Shown in pieces: positions 25,153 through 37,457 of a stretch of DNA of 64,000 nt (positions within the stretch are counted from its first letter, which is position 1; each line of letters begins with the position of its first letter). The DNA comes from Zelopaecilomyces penicillatus (Eukaryota; Ascomycota; Sordariomycetes; Hypocreales; Pseudodiploosporaceae). The position numbers and the translations under genes were made by a program. The notes below the pieces were generated by a model. It was not told the origin of the DNA and did not search any database. It saw only the letters and a program-made list of their open reading frames with translations. The stretch is from the NCBI GenBank assembly GCA_005765155.1, contig VCCP01000004.1, positions 1,798,001 to 1,862,000 on the forward strand, read 5' to 3'.

Positions 25153-26737
25153 TTCATCAAATCCCCCATCCCTCCAATTTTACCCAACTCACCACTCACA
25201 ACGCATAACCCGCCGTGCCCTCAATTCACAGTCATAGCCCTTCTCTCTCTTGTATACTTGTCATTAGCCACGCAAGCTCCAACCCCAGCTTTTATTTCTG
25301 GGGGGCGTGCTGCGCCTCGTGCCCCCGAGTGGTGGTCCTTTTTCCTGTTTGGCTGGCGGACCCGCGCCCCCCCCCTCCTCCTTCTTTCTTTCCTCCACCT
25401 CCTCCCCCGGTCAAGCCCGTCTTTGGTCCGCGTCCGCCCCGGCGACCCCGGGTTGCAGTACTGTGAAATTGATGTTTTGGTGAGTTTTTTTGGAGAGTGA
25501 TGACTGCCCTTTCCCCCCCCTAATCTTGGCAATTAGTAAAACTACTTTGAGTGATTGGCTACCCAAGGTTTTGGACTTCTCATCTTACCAGATAGCTTTA
25601 AGCAGATTTGAATCTTGTCAGGGTCTTATTTGTTTCGCACACTCTAGCCAGAAGCGAGTCATTGCCCCAGAGTTTCTCTATTTGGCCCTGGGAACGTTGT
25701 TGCCCGACGTCCGTAGCCTTACTTCCCCACGCTTGCATTTGCAATAACAACCTTTTACCAATGAAAGTCAAACCTTTGATTCGCTATACCTCAAATTGAA
25801 ATTCAGTGTCATGGGCGAGCACGAATCTACAAGGGGTGATATAATTTCATTTGGTCATTTATTTTATTACTTTCCTATAACTCCGCCTTTGAAGAAAGAA
25901 AAAAAACCACCACCCTCATCACTGTACAACAAATGCTCCGTGTCCTGTTGACGCCGCATGAAAGTCCGCATTCAATGCATCTCTCTGGCCCCCTGCCCCG
26001 TGCTTCGTACGGGCAAGTTCACGGTAGGCAGCCGTCAGCACCTCCGCATCCTCCGGGCGGCGCTTCTCGGCCTCTTCGGTCGTTCTTCAAAGGGCCTGCC
26101 TCAGAAAGCAGCCTATCATATAATGCAATGGCACAGAAGCCCATTTGTCAACTGCTACATATTAGGTAGGGATTAGTACAATAAAACCACACTGCACACA
26201 GTAGTAAGCATGGAGCAAACGTGGTCTAGTACCTATCTAGTTCCCAGGTAATCACTCGATCTCATTTAGATTTAGGTAGCTTGCGTGGCCCCACCCGAAG
26301 GCTTTCTCCCGCTCCTGCCGCAATTGGGACTGGCGGTCGCTAGGCATTCTTTACACATTGTAAGAAAGATACCTGGTAGCCTACATTGTTCGTATTCTTT
26401 AGGTAGGTACGTACCTCACCTATGTCATGCCAGATGCTTTGCACTTAGTCATCCAACACACATCGCCAACTTTATCACTTGCAGCGTCTAACGATTGAAT
26501 TTACACCAAGCATTATAGCCCGTATTCGTAGCTACCTTAGAAGTAAAATAAAAAAAACCAAGCGCGCTTCTCTCCTTTGTTTCAACGCGATATATACTAT
26601 TAACTATTATACTACACCCACCCCCTTCGTTTTCGCACCATTCTGCCCTGGCAGAGATGTGCATGGCTGACTTTTAGAATACCTTAATACATACTTACCG
26701 GAATACCTTGGTACCGTGAATGAGCCTCCTTTTGTTT

Positions 26738-26754
26738 CCCCCCCCCCCCCCCCC
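26738..26754. repeat. Run of 17 C
   Basis: Homopolymer tract in the gene-poor region. Confidence 0.8.
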
Positions 26755-28124
26755 ATCTTGAAAAATAGCGCCTATTTCGGTTAGCGCCAGTCCCGCCCCA
26801 ACGGGAGTAAAATAGACGCCACCGCGCACCGCAGTAGTACCCGTGATCCTCAATCCCGGAGTGGGGCGGGAGTGCCGCACACATTGTTTGTTCTCGCTCC
26901 CCCCCCCATGCTTCCAAATACAACAGAACGCCTGTCATCATGGTCATCATCATCACCATTATCACCATAATCATCATCATGGGCAGCATTCTGAGACAAG
27001 CGCCTATGACTCAATTCAATCCATTGGTCTTCTAGCGCCTGCAGTAGACCAAGCTAGGCACCAGACATCATCATCAATCCCCGGCCCATTGTCTCGGCAA
27101 GTCACCACCCACCCCCTTCTTTCTTAACGTCCTCCCAAAAGGTAAATCGCATAGCTTCTTGCAGCAGCCACTGCTCCACTGGCCCCCCCCTTACGCCCCG
27201 ATTATGTGTCAATGTCTGTGATAACTTGGTCTTGCTGCCTCGTTAGACAGACCGGCAGTCGTCCCTGGATGCCGTAGGTGGATCCCGTTCCAGGCACGCA
27301 TATCCACTTTCCAAAAGCCTCGCATTCTACAACGTAGTAATACGGAGAGCTCACCTCACCCTCGCGGAGGCCTCAGAAAGAACACCGAGCTAGATGTCTA
27401 CAAGGTAATTCACTTTTGTCTAGAGGCCCCAGGGTTTTGGTTGCGAATGAACGCGCAAAGAGAAGACACTTCGGAAACTACACTGACGGAACGTATTGTC
27501 ATTTATCCTCCCTTACCCCTTTGCGACTATGGTTGACTGGCCCCATCATGGCCAGGTTCCTCTTTCATGCTCATGCTCATGCTCATGTCTACGGCCGACA
27601 GCATCCGACCTTGTAAATGATGCGAATACTATGTACAATGCGTCACCCCTTGCAAAAGGCGCATTAGCAGACCAAAAAGTTTAGCCCTATAACAGTAGAG
27701 TCAGGCCCAATGTCCTTTGAGGGCTATCCATCACCATCGCCCTCCGTCTTGGTATAGTGTTTCTTCAGTGAAAAAATCAGTCAACACAAAGGAAACTTGC
27801 TCGCTATCCGCCCATTCGCCACCTGAGCAACACAATGCCGCTCGATTCATCAGCTTGGTGAACCGTCGCGTGTCATATCACCATCTCCTCAAATAACCAC
27901 CCAAAGTCCAGATCAATCATCATGACTCGTGGCAGGCATACACACACACACACACACATATACGCACACATTAAAGTCATGTATGTGCCGGCTTGCCTAC
28001 CCTGCTCATGAAAAAAAAGTCTATTATCGAATAGCCAATGTCTCATCATCATCATCACATGAATATGCTCATGGTTTTTGTCAACTTCCGACATGTCGTA
28101 AAAATAAAACAAGTTTGCCCAGGA

Positions 28125-31100
28125 CTATGGCCGCCGATTCATAGCTACCGTTGCACCTGCTGCGGCAATGTCCTGCTTCCCGCTTGCGGTTCGGCCGGCT
28201 GCCCGAGGAAGACTGCTAACTGCAGCAACTGGTGCCCCCGTTGCCCCGCCGGCACTCGTCCGTCTGCTCATGCTTGCCGCTGTGGCTGCCGTGGCACCTG
28301 ATGTTCTCCTTGAAGCACCGGTCACTGCCTTGTGGGGGCTCACACCTGAGCGTAAAGAACCGCTTGTGCTGATCTTTCCGACAAGCCCAGGCGGGTCAGG
28401 AAGTGGGCGAGGCAATGAGATAGTGTGATGCCTCTTGATAGGCGACAGATCACGCATTGGCATGCGCGGAACTGGGGCTGGTGCTTTCTGTCCAGTAATA
28501 AATTCGTGTCGAATAGCATCCTCAGGTTTGAGACGTCGCTCGGGATCCCACCTGAGACAGCGTGCGAGAAAATCGACAAACGCTTCATCGTCACACTTCA
28601 ATACTTGTTGCAGTGTTTTGGACGAAGGTCGTCGTCTGCGACCTTTGGACGAGACCGTCAGACGGGGCTTGCCCATGGAGTCAAAGAAGAGCTTTTTCCT
28701 TGTGCTCTTCTCAATAAGATGCTTTTCCGGAGGACCAAAGACCTCCATAATACAGGCTAGCTGTTCCTGCTCGTTCTCGCCCGGAAAGATGGGTACTCCG
28801 GTGTATAGTTCAGCGAGGATGCAACCTACACTCCACATGTCGATGGGTAATCCATATGTCATGCCGAGTATAACCTCTGGTGATCGATAGAATCGAGACT
28901 GGATATATGTGTAAACCTTCTCGCTCTCGAAGCAACTGGAGCCAAAGTCAATGACTTTGATTTCTGCGTGCAGCGGATGACGCAGAAGAATATTTTCAGG
29001 CTTCAGATCACAGTGAATAACCTTGTGCTGTTTCAACAGCAGCAGAGAGCTAAGCATCTGTTTCGTGAAGCGTCTAATGATTCGCAAGGAGAAGCCCCGG
29101 AATGAATGCGCCTTTATCAGCTCGTAAAGGTTCATGTCCAACAGCTCAGTTGAAATACAAAGGTGGCCTCGGAAATAGAAGCTTTGGGTAAAATTGACCA
29201 TGCTGTGCCTGTTTTTGGGGTCCTAATGGGGAGTTAGCTTATAAACTTCATATATACCTAGGGAGTTTCCAAACCCCGAAAAGCAAAACAGAAAAAGAGA
29301 ACGATTGTGATGCGACTTACCCATTCGCGAAGCTTCTGGAGAATGTTGACTTCTACCAGTGCTTGCTGATGGAACCTCTTCTTGTTCCTGATGATCTTAA
29401 CTGCAACCAGCACGCCAAGCTTATGGTCGATGCATCGAACAACCTGTCCAAAGCTTCCCTTGCCAAGAATATCAACCACCTCGTACCTGTAGGAAAGATG
29501 ATCACCAATCACAATCGTATAGTCGCCGCGTTCGTCATCGTAACCAAAATTGGGTGTATCTGACTGCAAGTCTCCCACCACCTTGTGAGCATTTTGGGTG
29601 CCGCAAAAGTAGATATCGCTGTAGTCGATGATCTCCCCTCGCTCATACATGTTCAACATGGCTATGCGGATAGCCTCATGGGGTCCTACTCGTTCCTTCG
29701 GGCTTGCCCTCTTCTTTAGAGCATCAAGTGTCTTTGCAGCAAACTCCGTCTCCTTGCGCCGAGATCCCAACTTGCGCATCTCGTCATCGGCTGCCAGATC
29801 ATCCTTGTCAAGATCCATTGCAGTCCAGGGACCCGGATTACGTAGGGTACCGGATGAGGACCTTGGCTTCAGAATCCTATTCACAACTGACGGGTTACGC
29901 GTTGCAGGCATTGCTGTGGCAGAATCGACTGTATGTTCCTTTTTGCTGCTCCAAGTGTCGCTCTTGACCCGGTCGTGGGAGACGAGATTGTTCAAACTGG
30001 CTGCAGAACTTTTTCGTCTCCTAGTTTCGAGATAACCGCCACCAACTTGGCTAACGGGAGAACCTTTGCTTGATTCCTTGGCATTGCTGAGAGAATTCAA
30101 CGTTGCCGAGGCTGGGATACGAGGCGGAGGCATACTGTCTTCTTTCACACTCTGCTGTGCCGCAGCTTTATCGGTAGCATCGGACAAATTAGTGCTGCTC
30201 CCCTTGGAATTCCCTCGCTTCCACGACAGGCTGAGTTTTCTCCTCAGAGAACTCATCGATGAAGGCGTTTGCGGCTCATCTGTGACGGGTATCGGAGGCG
30301 GCGACTTAGGTACCGGTTTATCTGTGTTGAGTACTCGGGGGCCAGCAGGCTTTGCTTGTGGCTTTTCTTCAAAATAGGTTCCCGTGACAGTGTTGAAATC
30401 TCCACCAGTCTTTGAGCGTTTCAAGAACCCATGTGTCAATCCCTCTCCCTTAGGTAGAGACGATGACAAAAAAGGCGATAAACCTGCCTTGTGGTCCAAC
30501 TCCTTCAGATCTAGCGATGAGTCTGAGGAGCTGGCTTCAGGAGGCGTGGGAGTTATGCGACGGGCATGATGAACCGAAGTGCTGCTTCGAAGTGACGGAA
30601 GCTCGATGGTATCATCATACACACTCTTGGAAAAGAATGAGCTTTTCGACGCCGTCATTGGGGTTGTTGGTGTTTTGGGAAGCTGTCGTGAGAGCGGAGG
30701 GCTAAGATGTCGGTCAACTCCACCGCCATGCTCCTGCAAAGCAGCCACCTTGGCTGCAGTAGGAATACTGAGAGGACCCAAGTTCATTGGTGGAAGCCTC
30801 AAGGGCTGAAGCTGCTTCTTGCTTGGGGCCTTCTTATTTTCACCATCTGCCGCCACCGAAGGATTGTAAGAGCTCTTCTTGGTGCTCAATTTGCGCTGAA
30901 GCTTTGTTGGTTCTGGGTGAATAGGCATGGAAATGCTCCCGTTTGAACTTGTTTGGACGTCAAGGTTGGTGAAGCTTGGTTTCTTTCTCTTTTCTGAAAA
31001 ATAATGCTCAGCAGGAGAGTCCTTTGGAGATTCATAAGCTTTCGGTATGGCGGGAACAGGTGGGACATCTTCATCTTCGTCTGCAGGTAAGGGATTATGC

Positions 31101-32578
31101 ACAGTCGCGTGCTTGATTGCGGGAAGTCGTGACGTGGAGGATGATTGCGGAAGGCGAGGCTGTAAGGACCCCGTGGATGTCCTGACTGTATTATAACTTA
31201 TTGTAGAACCAACGGAGAGCCCTGAGCTGTATGACTTTCTAGCCAGGTCAGGAGTTGTGCGAGCAGACGAGGGTGTACCGGTTCCACCACCAGAGGCCTT
31301 CCTGGGAATCATGGAAGGGGATCTGGACTCTGCTCTTATATCGTGCGATACTATTGGGGGTGGCGGTACATTTGTGATTTGTTCAAGGCTGGATGAGTGT
31401 GGCATCATGGACATGCGCTTCATCCTTCTTGTATCTGTTGGACTGATAGTTCTGGCACCTAGACCGGTAGCATGAGCAGAGTTGTGACTACCTGGCATTA
31501 TAGAGGCTCTCTTCCCTCCAGAAGATGGAGTCATACTATTTCCGCCGGGTCGTGGAGATCTTGGCGTCAGGGTCGAAAATCGGTTGTGCTCAGGAGTCAG
31601 AGTGCTGCCAGCCATGCTAGCCTGACTAGGTCGTAAAGGCGGTTGAACCGATTTTGCCTTGATGGCTCTCGACGCAGCCAAGTTCCGAGTAAAATCTGCG
31701 CCGCCATCAATTGATGTTCGAGACGAATCCCCACCTCTATCGGACAATAGGCTCGGGCGTCTTTTCTGGACTGTTCGCACCATGGAGTCCGAATCTCCAG
31801 TAACCCCAGGGCCGATTGATTTCCGTGGCGGCTTTGCAACTATACTGGCGTTTGAAACAGGCGGGTAATGATTCTGTCGACGGTGCCGCATTGCCGCTGC
31901 CGAGGCCTCTATCGCCACAGATGCCGTAGAGGCAATGGATGAGGTGCTGGGCTGTCTGCTAGACGTACTAGGCCTGCGCAAAATGGAACCAGACCGCCCT
32001 GGTCGAGTGGCGGATGCTGGAATGGTTACGCGCGAGGCACCGCCATTTTGGGACCCGATTGGGGATTCGGGTAGTTTCCTGTTGGTCATATTGTGAGAGT
32101 CGGAGATACTTCCTTCCGCAGACGAAGGATATTTTGTCGAATTGTAGTCGGTGGAGGCAGATTCGATGCTGGTGTGGAGATCGTCGAAGCTAACTGAAGG
32201 CAGGAAATCAAAGCGACCAGCGGCAGAGGACGAGGAGGATGGCTGTCCTGTTTGGCCAGTCTCCCCATTTCGGCCGAAGGAAAATAGGGAATGATTGTTG
32301 GAGGAGGTTGCATGGAGCATTGGAGCGTTGGAGACCAGAGAGCTGGTCCTCGAAGATGAAGGCGGTGGGAGAATGGTTCCTGAGCTGCCCCTGGCGTGAA
32401 CAGTTAGCAGCGTTTCGGTCCGCCGGGGCCTGTTCATTGATGCAAAAGCCACAATGGAAAGGCACCTCAAGGTTTTCGGACATTCCAAAAAAAAAAAAAA
32501 ATGGCAGCAAACTTACAGGCGAGTGGGAGATGAGTGGGCTGGTCGTGGCCCAGCTGGCGCCTTGTGATCCAAGGTCAT
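28125..32578 (-). CDS. pom1: Pom1-like DYRK-family protein kinase
   Basis: Model complement(join(28125..29222,29321..32429,32517..32578)), 1,422 residues. The start is the ATG at 32578 (MTLDHKAPAGPRPAHSSPTR). The 87-nt and 98-nt introns both have GTAAGT donors and restore the frame exactly. Residues 1-990 are Ser/Pro-rich and disordered, with many basic-Ser sites. The kinase domain runs from about 1001 to 1296: glycine loop GKGSFG (1010-1015), ATP-binding Lys1032, catalytic HCDLKPEN with Asp1129, DFG at 1149-1151, and the DYRK-type YTY in the activation loop (1161-1163), where the second Tyr is autophosphorylated in this family. All catalytic residues are present. In fission yeast Pom1 sits at cell tips and controls Cdr2, mitotic entry and septum position. 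Assignment to Pom1 rather than another DYRK rests on the long N-terminus and general likeness, so it is probable, not certain. Confidence 0.88.
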
Positions 32579-32923
32579 GGAGCTGCAATGAGGAGCGTAG
32601 GGGGGTGGAGGCAATTCGAGGCTGGTCGGCTCAGTCCTGTCAGGGAGCTGAGAGCGCTCGAACGGCTACCTCATTCCGAACACACAGTCGACGAGGCAGC
32701 TGCAGATTCAATGGAGGCTCGCGAGAGGCCAACGGCAGGGACCGGCCTCCAGGAGCGTGGGTTGGCGTTGGATGGGCGTGAAGAGACTGCTTTGCAGGAT
32801 GGAAGCCGGAGTCGAGGTTGTTTTGGAGGACGGCGATGGGTTGCAACCAGAGCCTTTGGGGGCGGGCGAGCACGCCTGTGCTTCGGTTCTGTCGCTAGTT
32901 AGTGCCACTGCAGACTCCTCAGA

Positions 32924-32949
32924 GTGTGTGTGTGTGTGTGTGTGTGTGG
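32924..32949. repeat. (TG)n microsatellite
   Basis: About 13 uninterrupted GT units roughly 350 bases upstream of the Pom1-like start codon. Confidence 0.85.
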
Positions 32950-33792
32950 GCGTCAGCGGTCAGGTCCACGGGGTCCTGAATCGCCATGCAACACTGGACG
33001 AAGTGAGGATGGTGCCTGTGCAGTGGGCGGTATGTCCTGCTGTAGGTCCCTATAGGCACTGATTTGCCTGAGATGGCAATAATACCCCGTCAACATCATC
33101 CATATTATTACTTGCGCGCGGCGGATCGCGCACGCTGTCCTGTCAGGGGTGAAGTTGCTAGGCAGGGAGTAATAGTACCTGTAATAGCCTATTGCCACCA
33201 ACGAGGTGCTAACTGGGCGCTAGCACAAGCCAAGTCGAAGGAACCTGGGACTGTGGGGGATTTTGGTCTAACATCACAGTAAAACAAACGGCTGTCAAAA
33301 GTACTGACTACACTCGTTCCTGGGAGATGATTTTGGTTTCTGTTTGTGACAGAGGTACGTGAAAAGTAGTTACCAGTTCCCACTCAGTGATAGAATGAAT
33401 GGCCTTGAAACAAAGGCTTTTTCTTCTCACTACCTAGATTCATGTACTATCAAAGTTACCACCGATCTACGGAGCACGTTCGCAGAATTAATTATTTATT
33501 ACAAAGAGTACATGTGGATGAAGCCCTATTATTACCACCAATCTCAGATTCGGCATGCAAGCCAATTGCCTCAAAAGCCATACCGAATCTTTTCGTTAAA
33601 CTACGCAATGCTTTTTGTTTTTGTCCTTCCAGCTCCCGTCTTCCTTTCTCCAATAAACGGTGCCTGGGCCTACCTGTCTAATATCAGCGGGATGATCAGT
33701 GCTCCTGATGCTACTGCAGCCGCCACCGCCCCCCCTCGTCTTGTTTAATATGGACCGCAAACCGCATGTATGGACGCTCTGACACCTCCAGT

Positions 33793-34485
33793 TTAAAATA
33801 ATAACAATAAGGGGATGAGATAAAATACTGTTGCTGGCGCAGATGCGACATCCAGCCTTGACCTTTTTTTTGTAGCTGCACCTGACGAGGACATTGGACG
33901 TTTTGCCGCAGACTTGCCTGTCTCACTTGCTTCCTTCTGCCCTGACCCTGTCCCTCCGCCACCCCCATTGTTTGTCTTGCTCCTACTCGTATGTACGTGT
34001 TGCTGTCTGATATGGCACTTCAGCCACTTCAACACAAGCCGAACTGTATCGAGATCGATTCTTGGAGGCAACTCATGTAAGGGTCTCCGAACTGTCGACC
34101 GTCAATTGCTTGTTGTGACATGAGCTGGTTGGTGGAGAGGCAAGTTCATGGCATCCAGTTCATCCTTCCAGCCGATGATGAACGCTAGAGTATCAATTAC
34201 TGCTGAGATGCCCTTCGTCTGCCCGTTTCATCAACCTCGCGTATGCTTGCCTTCGGATGAAAGACTATGGCCAAAACGGGATACGATACCCTGTCCAGCG
34301 CTTTGGGCAACAAGTGCGAGACGATCGCCATTCAAACCCACACTGCAAGTCGAAATTATGTTTTTCCATGGACAACAGCATTCGCCAATTGAGGCGCTCC
34401 TCTCATGTGAGGCTAGGCCATTGCCAGGCGAACTGATTGGCTGTCTGGGCCTGCAGGTCCTGTTGTTTTTGTTGTTGTCCTGCAT
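33793..34485 (-). pseudogene. Possible decayed gene, product not recognised
   Basis: One - strand frame reads through about 230 codons from an ATG at 34485 with only three stops (an adjacent pair at 34233-34228 and a TGA at 34104-34102). The pieces between them look protein-like: AVIDTLAFIIGWKDELDAMN before the last stop and RIDLDTVRLVLKWLKCHIRQ after it, ending in a basic KKRSRLD stretch typical of a nuclear localisation signal. I could not place introns that remove the stops: the gaps are too short. It may be a pseudogene, a gene with unusual splicing, or chance. No family is recognised. Confidence 0.22.
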
Positions 34486-34976
34486 GGTCAGCCTGCCTCA
34501 TCCCTTTCCCCCCCCATAGCTAATACCTTGGCTACCTACCCCCTAGTCATCTGTTGACACGTTTTCGAAGTTTGGGGCGATTACATTGCGCATCGTCATG
34601 CCTCTGCTGCTGCATGCATCTCTGTTGCCCTGACAGTTGCCAGGCACGGAGCTCCGTTTCTGGCGACGCGCATGTGAAGCTACTACTATCCGAACATGTC
34701 CACTCTCGGACGGAGAAGCTCGTGATGTCAACACTCTTGCCTGGAACATGCGCCAGTCGACTTTCGTCCATGTAGTTCATTCATTCACCGCTTTATTGAG
34801 TGGATAATGTGCCGAGTCTCAAAAGTGTTGATATTCCAATTTCCAGGAGAATTGGCGTTTGTCTATTTCGACCCAATCCTCAATGTTGCCCAACATGAAA
34901 ATCGCCAGCGTTTCCCTCCACCTACGCTGAATTGAGACAGCTCTGCTGATGACATTCGTACCCACGGTGATGATGA

Positions 34977-35056
34977 GATCTATTTTCGATCTATGGCATG
35001 ATAGCCTCAGTTGCTCTCGTAGGATTTGTGGCCACTGTGCCATGGATCGAAAATAG

Positions 35057-35059
<3 letters not shown>
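34977..35059. repeat. 22-bp inverted repeat (hairpin-forming)
   Basis: The left arm 34977-34998 (GATCTATTTTCGATCTATGG followed by CA) and the right arm 35038-35059 are reverse complements at 21 of 22 positions, separated by 39 bases. Homology continues outward into GAT/ATC repeats with a one-base offset. No flanking target-site duplication could be identified. Confidence 0.9.
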
Positions 35060-35088
<29 letters not shown>

Positions 35089-35092
35089 TGGT
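35058..35092. repeat. ATC trinucleotide microsatellite
   Basis: About 11 ATC units directly abutting the right arm of the inverted repeat. Confidence 0.9.
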
Positions 35093-35402
35093 AGGGACGT
35101 ACTTCTTCAAGTAGACATTGGCATCACTAAATGGAGATTCTTAGCCCCCGCCACCCTGAGCTATGTTCCTCATATATAGCTATGTTTGGGCGGATTCATC
35201 CGGCGTTGTTGATATTGATTCTCAGGGTCCTCGGGATGAAAGGAGAATTAGTAGAGTGTGGCTACTGCAGTCCTCCTGCACCTAAACTGACGTGGTGGTG
35301 TGGCCGATATTGGTAGTGGAGGCTACTAGACATGAGGTACCCCTTCATTGCAGTCTGCGGGTAATTTATAGGTCTACGGTACCTGTAACCTGGTAGCCGG
35401 CC

Positions 35403-37048
35403 ATGGGATGGCTCACGTCACAACGGTCACATGCTTGGCCGAGCTCAACGTCCTATCGTAGCATCGTCACCACCACGCCACGCAATGTGCCGACGACAGC
35501 GGCGTCTGCCAACACATCGCTGACGATGGACGACTTCGCGGCAGAGAGCCTGGCGCTGAGCCAAAATGAATCACAAAGATCACTTTCTGCAGATCACAAT
35601 CGCGGGACTGCGCCGGAGATGGATCCAGCGACGCCATCACCGCAGAGGTCCGGCTTCCGAGGTGGATTCGCGGCTATCCGGGAGAAGGCCAACATCCAGG
35701 ACCGGCTGGTAGAGAAGTCAGTGCAGATTTTATACTCATACCGGAGATGCCGCTGAGCAGGAGTCTCCTTTACTGACCCGAGTTTAGGCTTCTTCAACAA
35801 GTTATTCCGACCAACGACGACTTCGGCGCAGATGCAGCGATTACAGATAGCCTGAGGCCGACCTCTGCCGAGAGGCCGAATTTCAACATCACCACCATGT
35901 CGAACAACTTCCGTCAATTCAATGCGCGCATCGGCGTTGTTTTCAAGTTTCAGGGCCGCGTCGAGCGCGTGCTAGGCTGGAACAAACCATCGCATACACT
36001 GTCTCTGCTGGCGGCCTATACATTTGTCTGCCTTGATCACTACCTGCTGTCTGTGTTGCCCATCATCATCATCATACTGGGGGTTTTCATTCCTGGTTTC
36101 TTGGCGCGGCATCCGGCGCCACCCAAGGGGACTTTGTCGAGTGAGCAAGGAGTGGGCTACTCGCCGAGAGGCCCTCCGCTGGCTCCCGCGGCGACGGTGC
36201 GGCCTGTGAAGGAACTAAGTCGGGATTTCTTCCGGAACATGCGCGATCTTCAGAATAGCATGGATGACTTCAGCCGTGGACATGACCAGGTTGTGTCGTT
36301 GTTGGTTCCTGTTACAAATTTCAGTGATGAGGCGATGTCTTCGGCCGTGTTTCTCTTTCTCTTCGTGGGAGGCGTGCTTATGACAATTTCGGCGCACATA
36401 TTACCCTGGAGATTCATATTTCTCATCGGAGGCTGGGCTGCTGTCGGCTCCGGCCACCCATCAGTTCAACGACTGTTAGCAGCGACTCGTGAAGAGCATA
36501 TTCAGCCAAGGGAACACAAGGCAAAGACATGGCTAGATGAGTGGATTGCTACTGATGTGATCCTAGACTCGGCCCCCGAGACCCGTGAAGTAGAGATCTT
36601 TGAGATTCAAAAGGCATCTGGTGCTGGAGAATGGGAGCCTTGGCTTTTCTGCCCCGTGCCGTACGACCCGCTTTCGCAAACCCGCATTACCGGTGATCGT
36701 CCACGAGGCACACGCTTTTTTGAGGACGTCTCGGCGCCAGATGGTTGGGAGTGGAGTGAGAAGAAGTGGGCGCTAGACCTCTGGAGCCGAGACTGGGTTG
36801 AGGAGCGCATTATCACGGGGGTTGAAGTCGAAACTGAGGGCGAGAGGTGGGTGTACGACATTTACAATGAGAGGGAGGAGCGGACTGGTGTGGCAGAACC
36901 CCCCGAGAGGAGCAACTTGAAGGCACCAGCAATGCCCCAGATGAGTTGGGAAGAGGGTGAAGACGGGACTGGGAGGAGGGGAGATTGGAGGCGGAGGAGA
37001 TGGGTGCGGTTGGTGAAGCGAAGGGTTTCGGCAGCATCTCCAAACTGA
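35403..37048 (+). CDS. Pex23/Pex30-like peroxisomal/ER membrane protein with dysferlin domain
   Basis: Model join(35403..35716,35788..37048), 524 residues. The 71-nt intron (GTCAGT...TTTAG) joins ...DRLVEK to LLQQVIPTND in frame. The N-terminal 140 residues are polar. Hydrophobic hairpin-like segments lie at about 175-212 (LSLLAAYTFVCLDHYLLSVL...) and 287-325. A dysferlin-type region covers about 372-475, with paired tryptophans and aromatic residues (EWEPWLFCPVPYDP, DGWEWSEKKWALDLW). This layout is that of the fungal Pex24p-domain peroxins (yeast Pex28-Pex32, Yarrowia Pex23), which act at ER-peroxisome contact sites to control peroxisome number and size. Which paralogue it matches is not resolved. 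A second in-frame ATG at 35526 (MDDFAAESLALSQ) may be the true start, since the preceding 41 residues are Ser/Thr-rich. It is convergent with the GGPP synthase gene, 409 bases away. Confidence 0.83.
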
Positions 37049-37457
37049 TGTGTTTGGTTGAGCTTGATGGATATTCATGAGCAAATTTTGTTGCTTAGGG
37101 CGGCGTAATGGTTTCATGTCACGACACACGGGGATTGGCGTAATGATGGATAATCTTTATAGTTTTGCAATTCAGACTCTTTAGCAATGTCAGATGCTAA
37201 AGTTTCATTGTACTCATGTGATTGTGCGGACACCGCCCCCTTACGCCGTGACACCTAAATACACAATGCTTCATCAGTCTGCTGAGAAGTCCGTTTCCAA
37301 TATGCAGCCTTAGACTGTCTCATCAGATGATCCCCTCCCTTTCTCCTAAAGCTAGTCTATCCGTCCCAATAATCGTAATGATTGAACTACATCTCATAGC
37401 CATTTCTTAGTTTCGCAACTAAGCACCCTAGGAAGCCAGCCAGCCAGCCAACCCATC
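37049..37457. other. Convergent intergenic region
   Basis: 3' regions of the peroxin gene and the GGPP synthase gene. A CCAG/CAGC repeat lies at about 37434-37452. No gene seen. Confidence 0.6.

Larger units (their letters stand above)
16410..28124. other. 11.7-kb gene-poor intergenic region
   Basis: I find no gene I can support: no open frame exceeds about 180 codons, and those present are shadowed, low-complexity or without flanking splice sites. The DNA is not AT-rich, so it does not look like a repeat-induced-point-mutation desert or a decayed transposon. It carries many simple repeats and TAGGTAGG-type elements (annotated separately). The end near 28124 should hold the 3' UTR of the Pom1-like gene; the part near 16410 holds the pyrimidine-rich leader and promoter of the 77-residue gene. 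Non-coding transcripts cannot be excluded. Confidence 0.5.
32579..35402. other. Intergenic region between divergent Pom1-like and peroxin genes
   Basis: This should hold the promoters of both divergent genes. It contains a TG microsatellite, a possible decayed - strand gene, a strong inverted repeat and an ATC microsatellite, listed separately. Nothing else can be supported. Confidence 0.55.

Noticed and set aside
34819..35088. 89-codon - strand frame beginning with ten methionines
   Set aside because: The Met run is the ATC microsatellite and the next part is the inverted repeat; not called as a separate gene, only mentioned as possible remnant.
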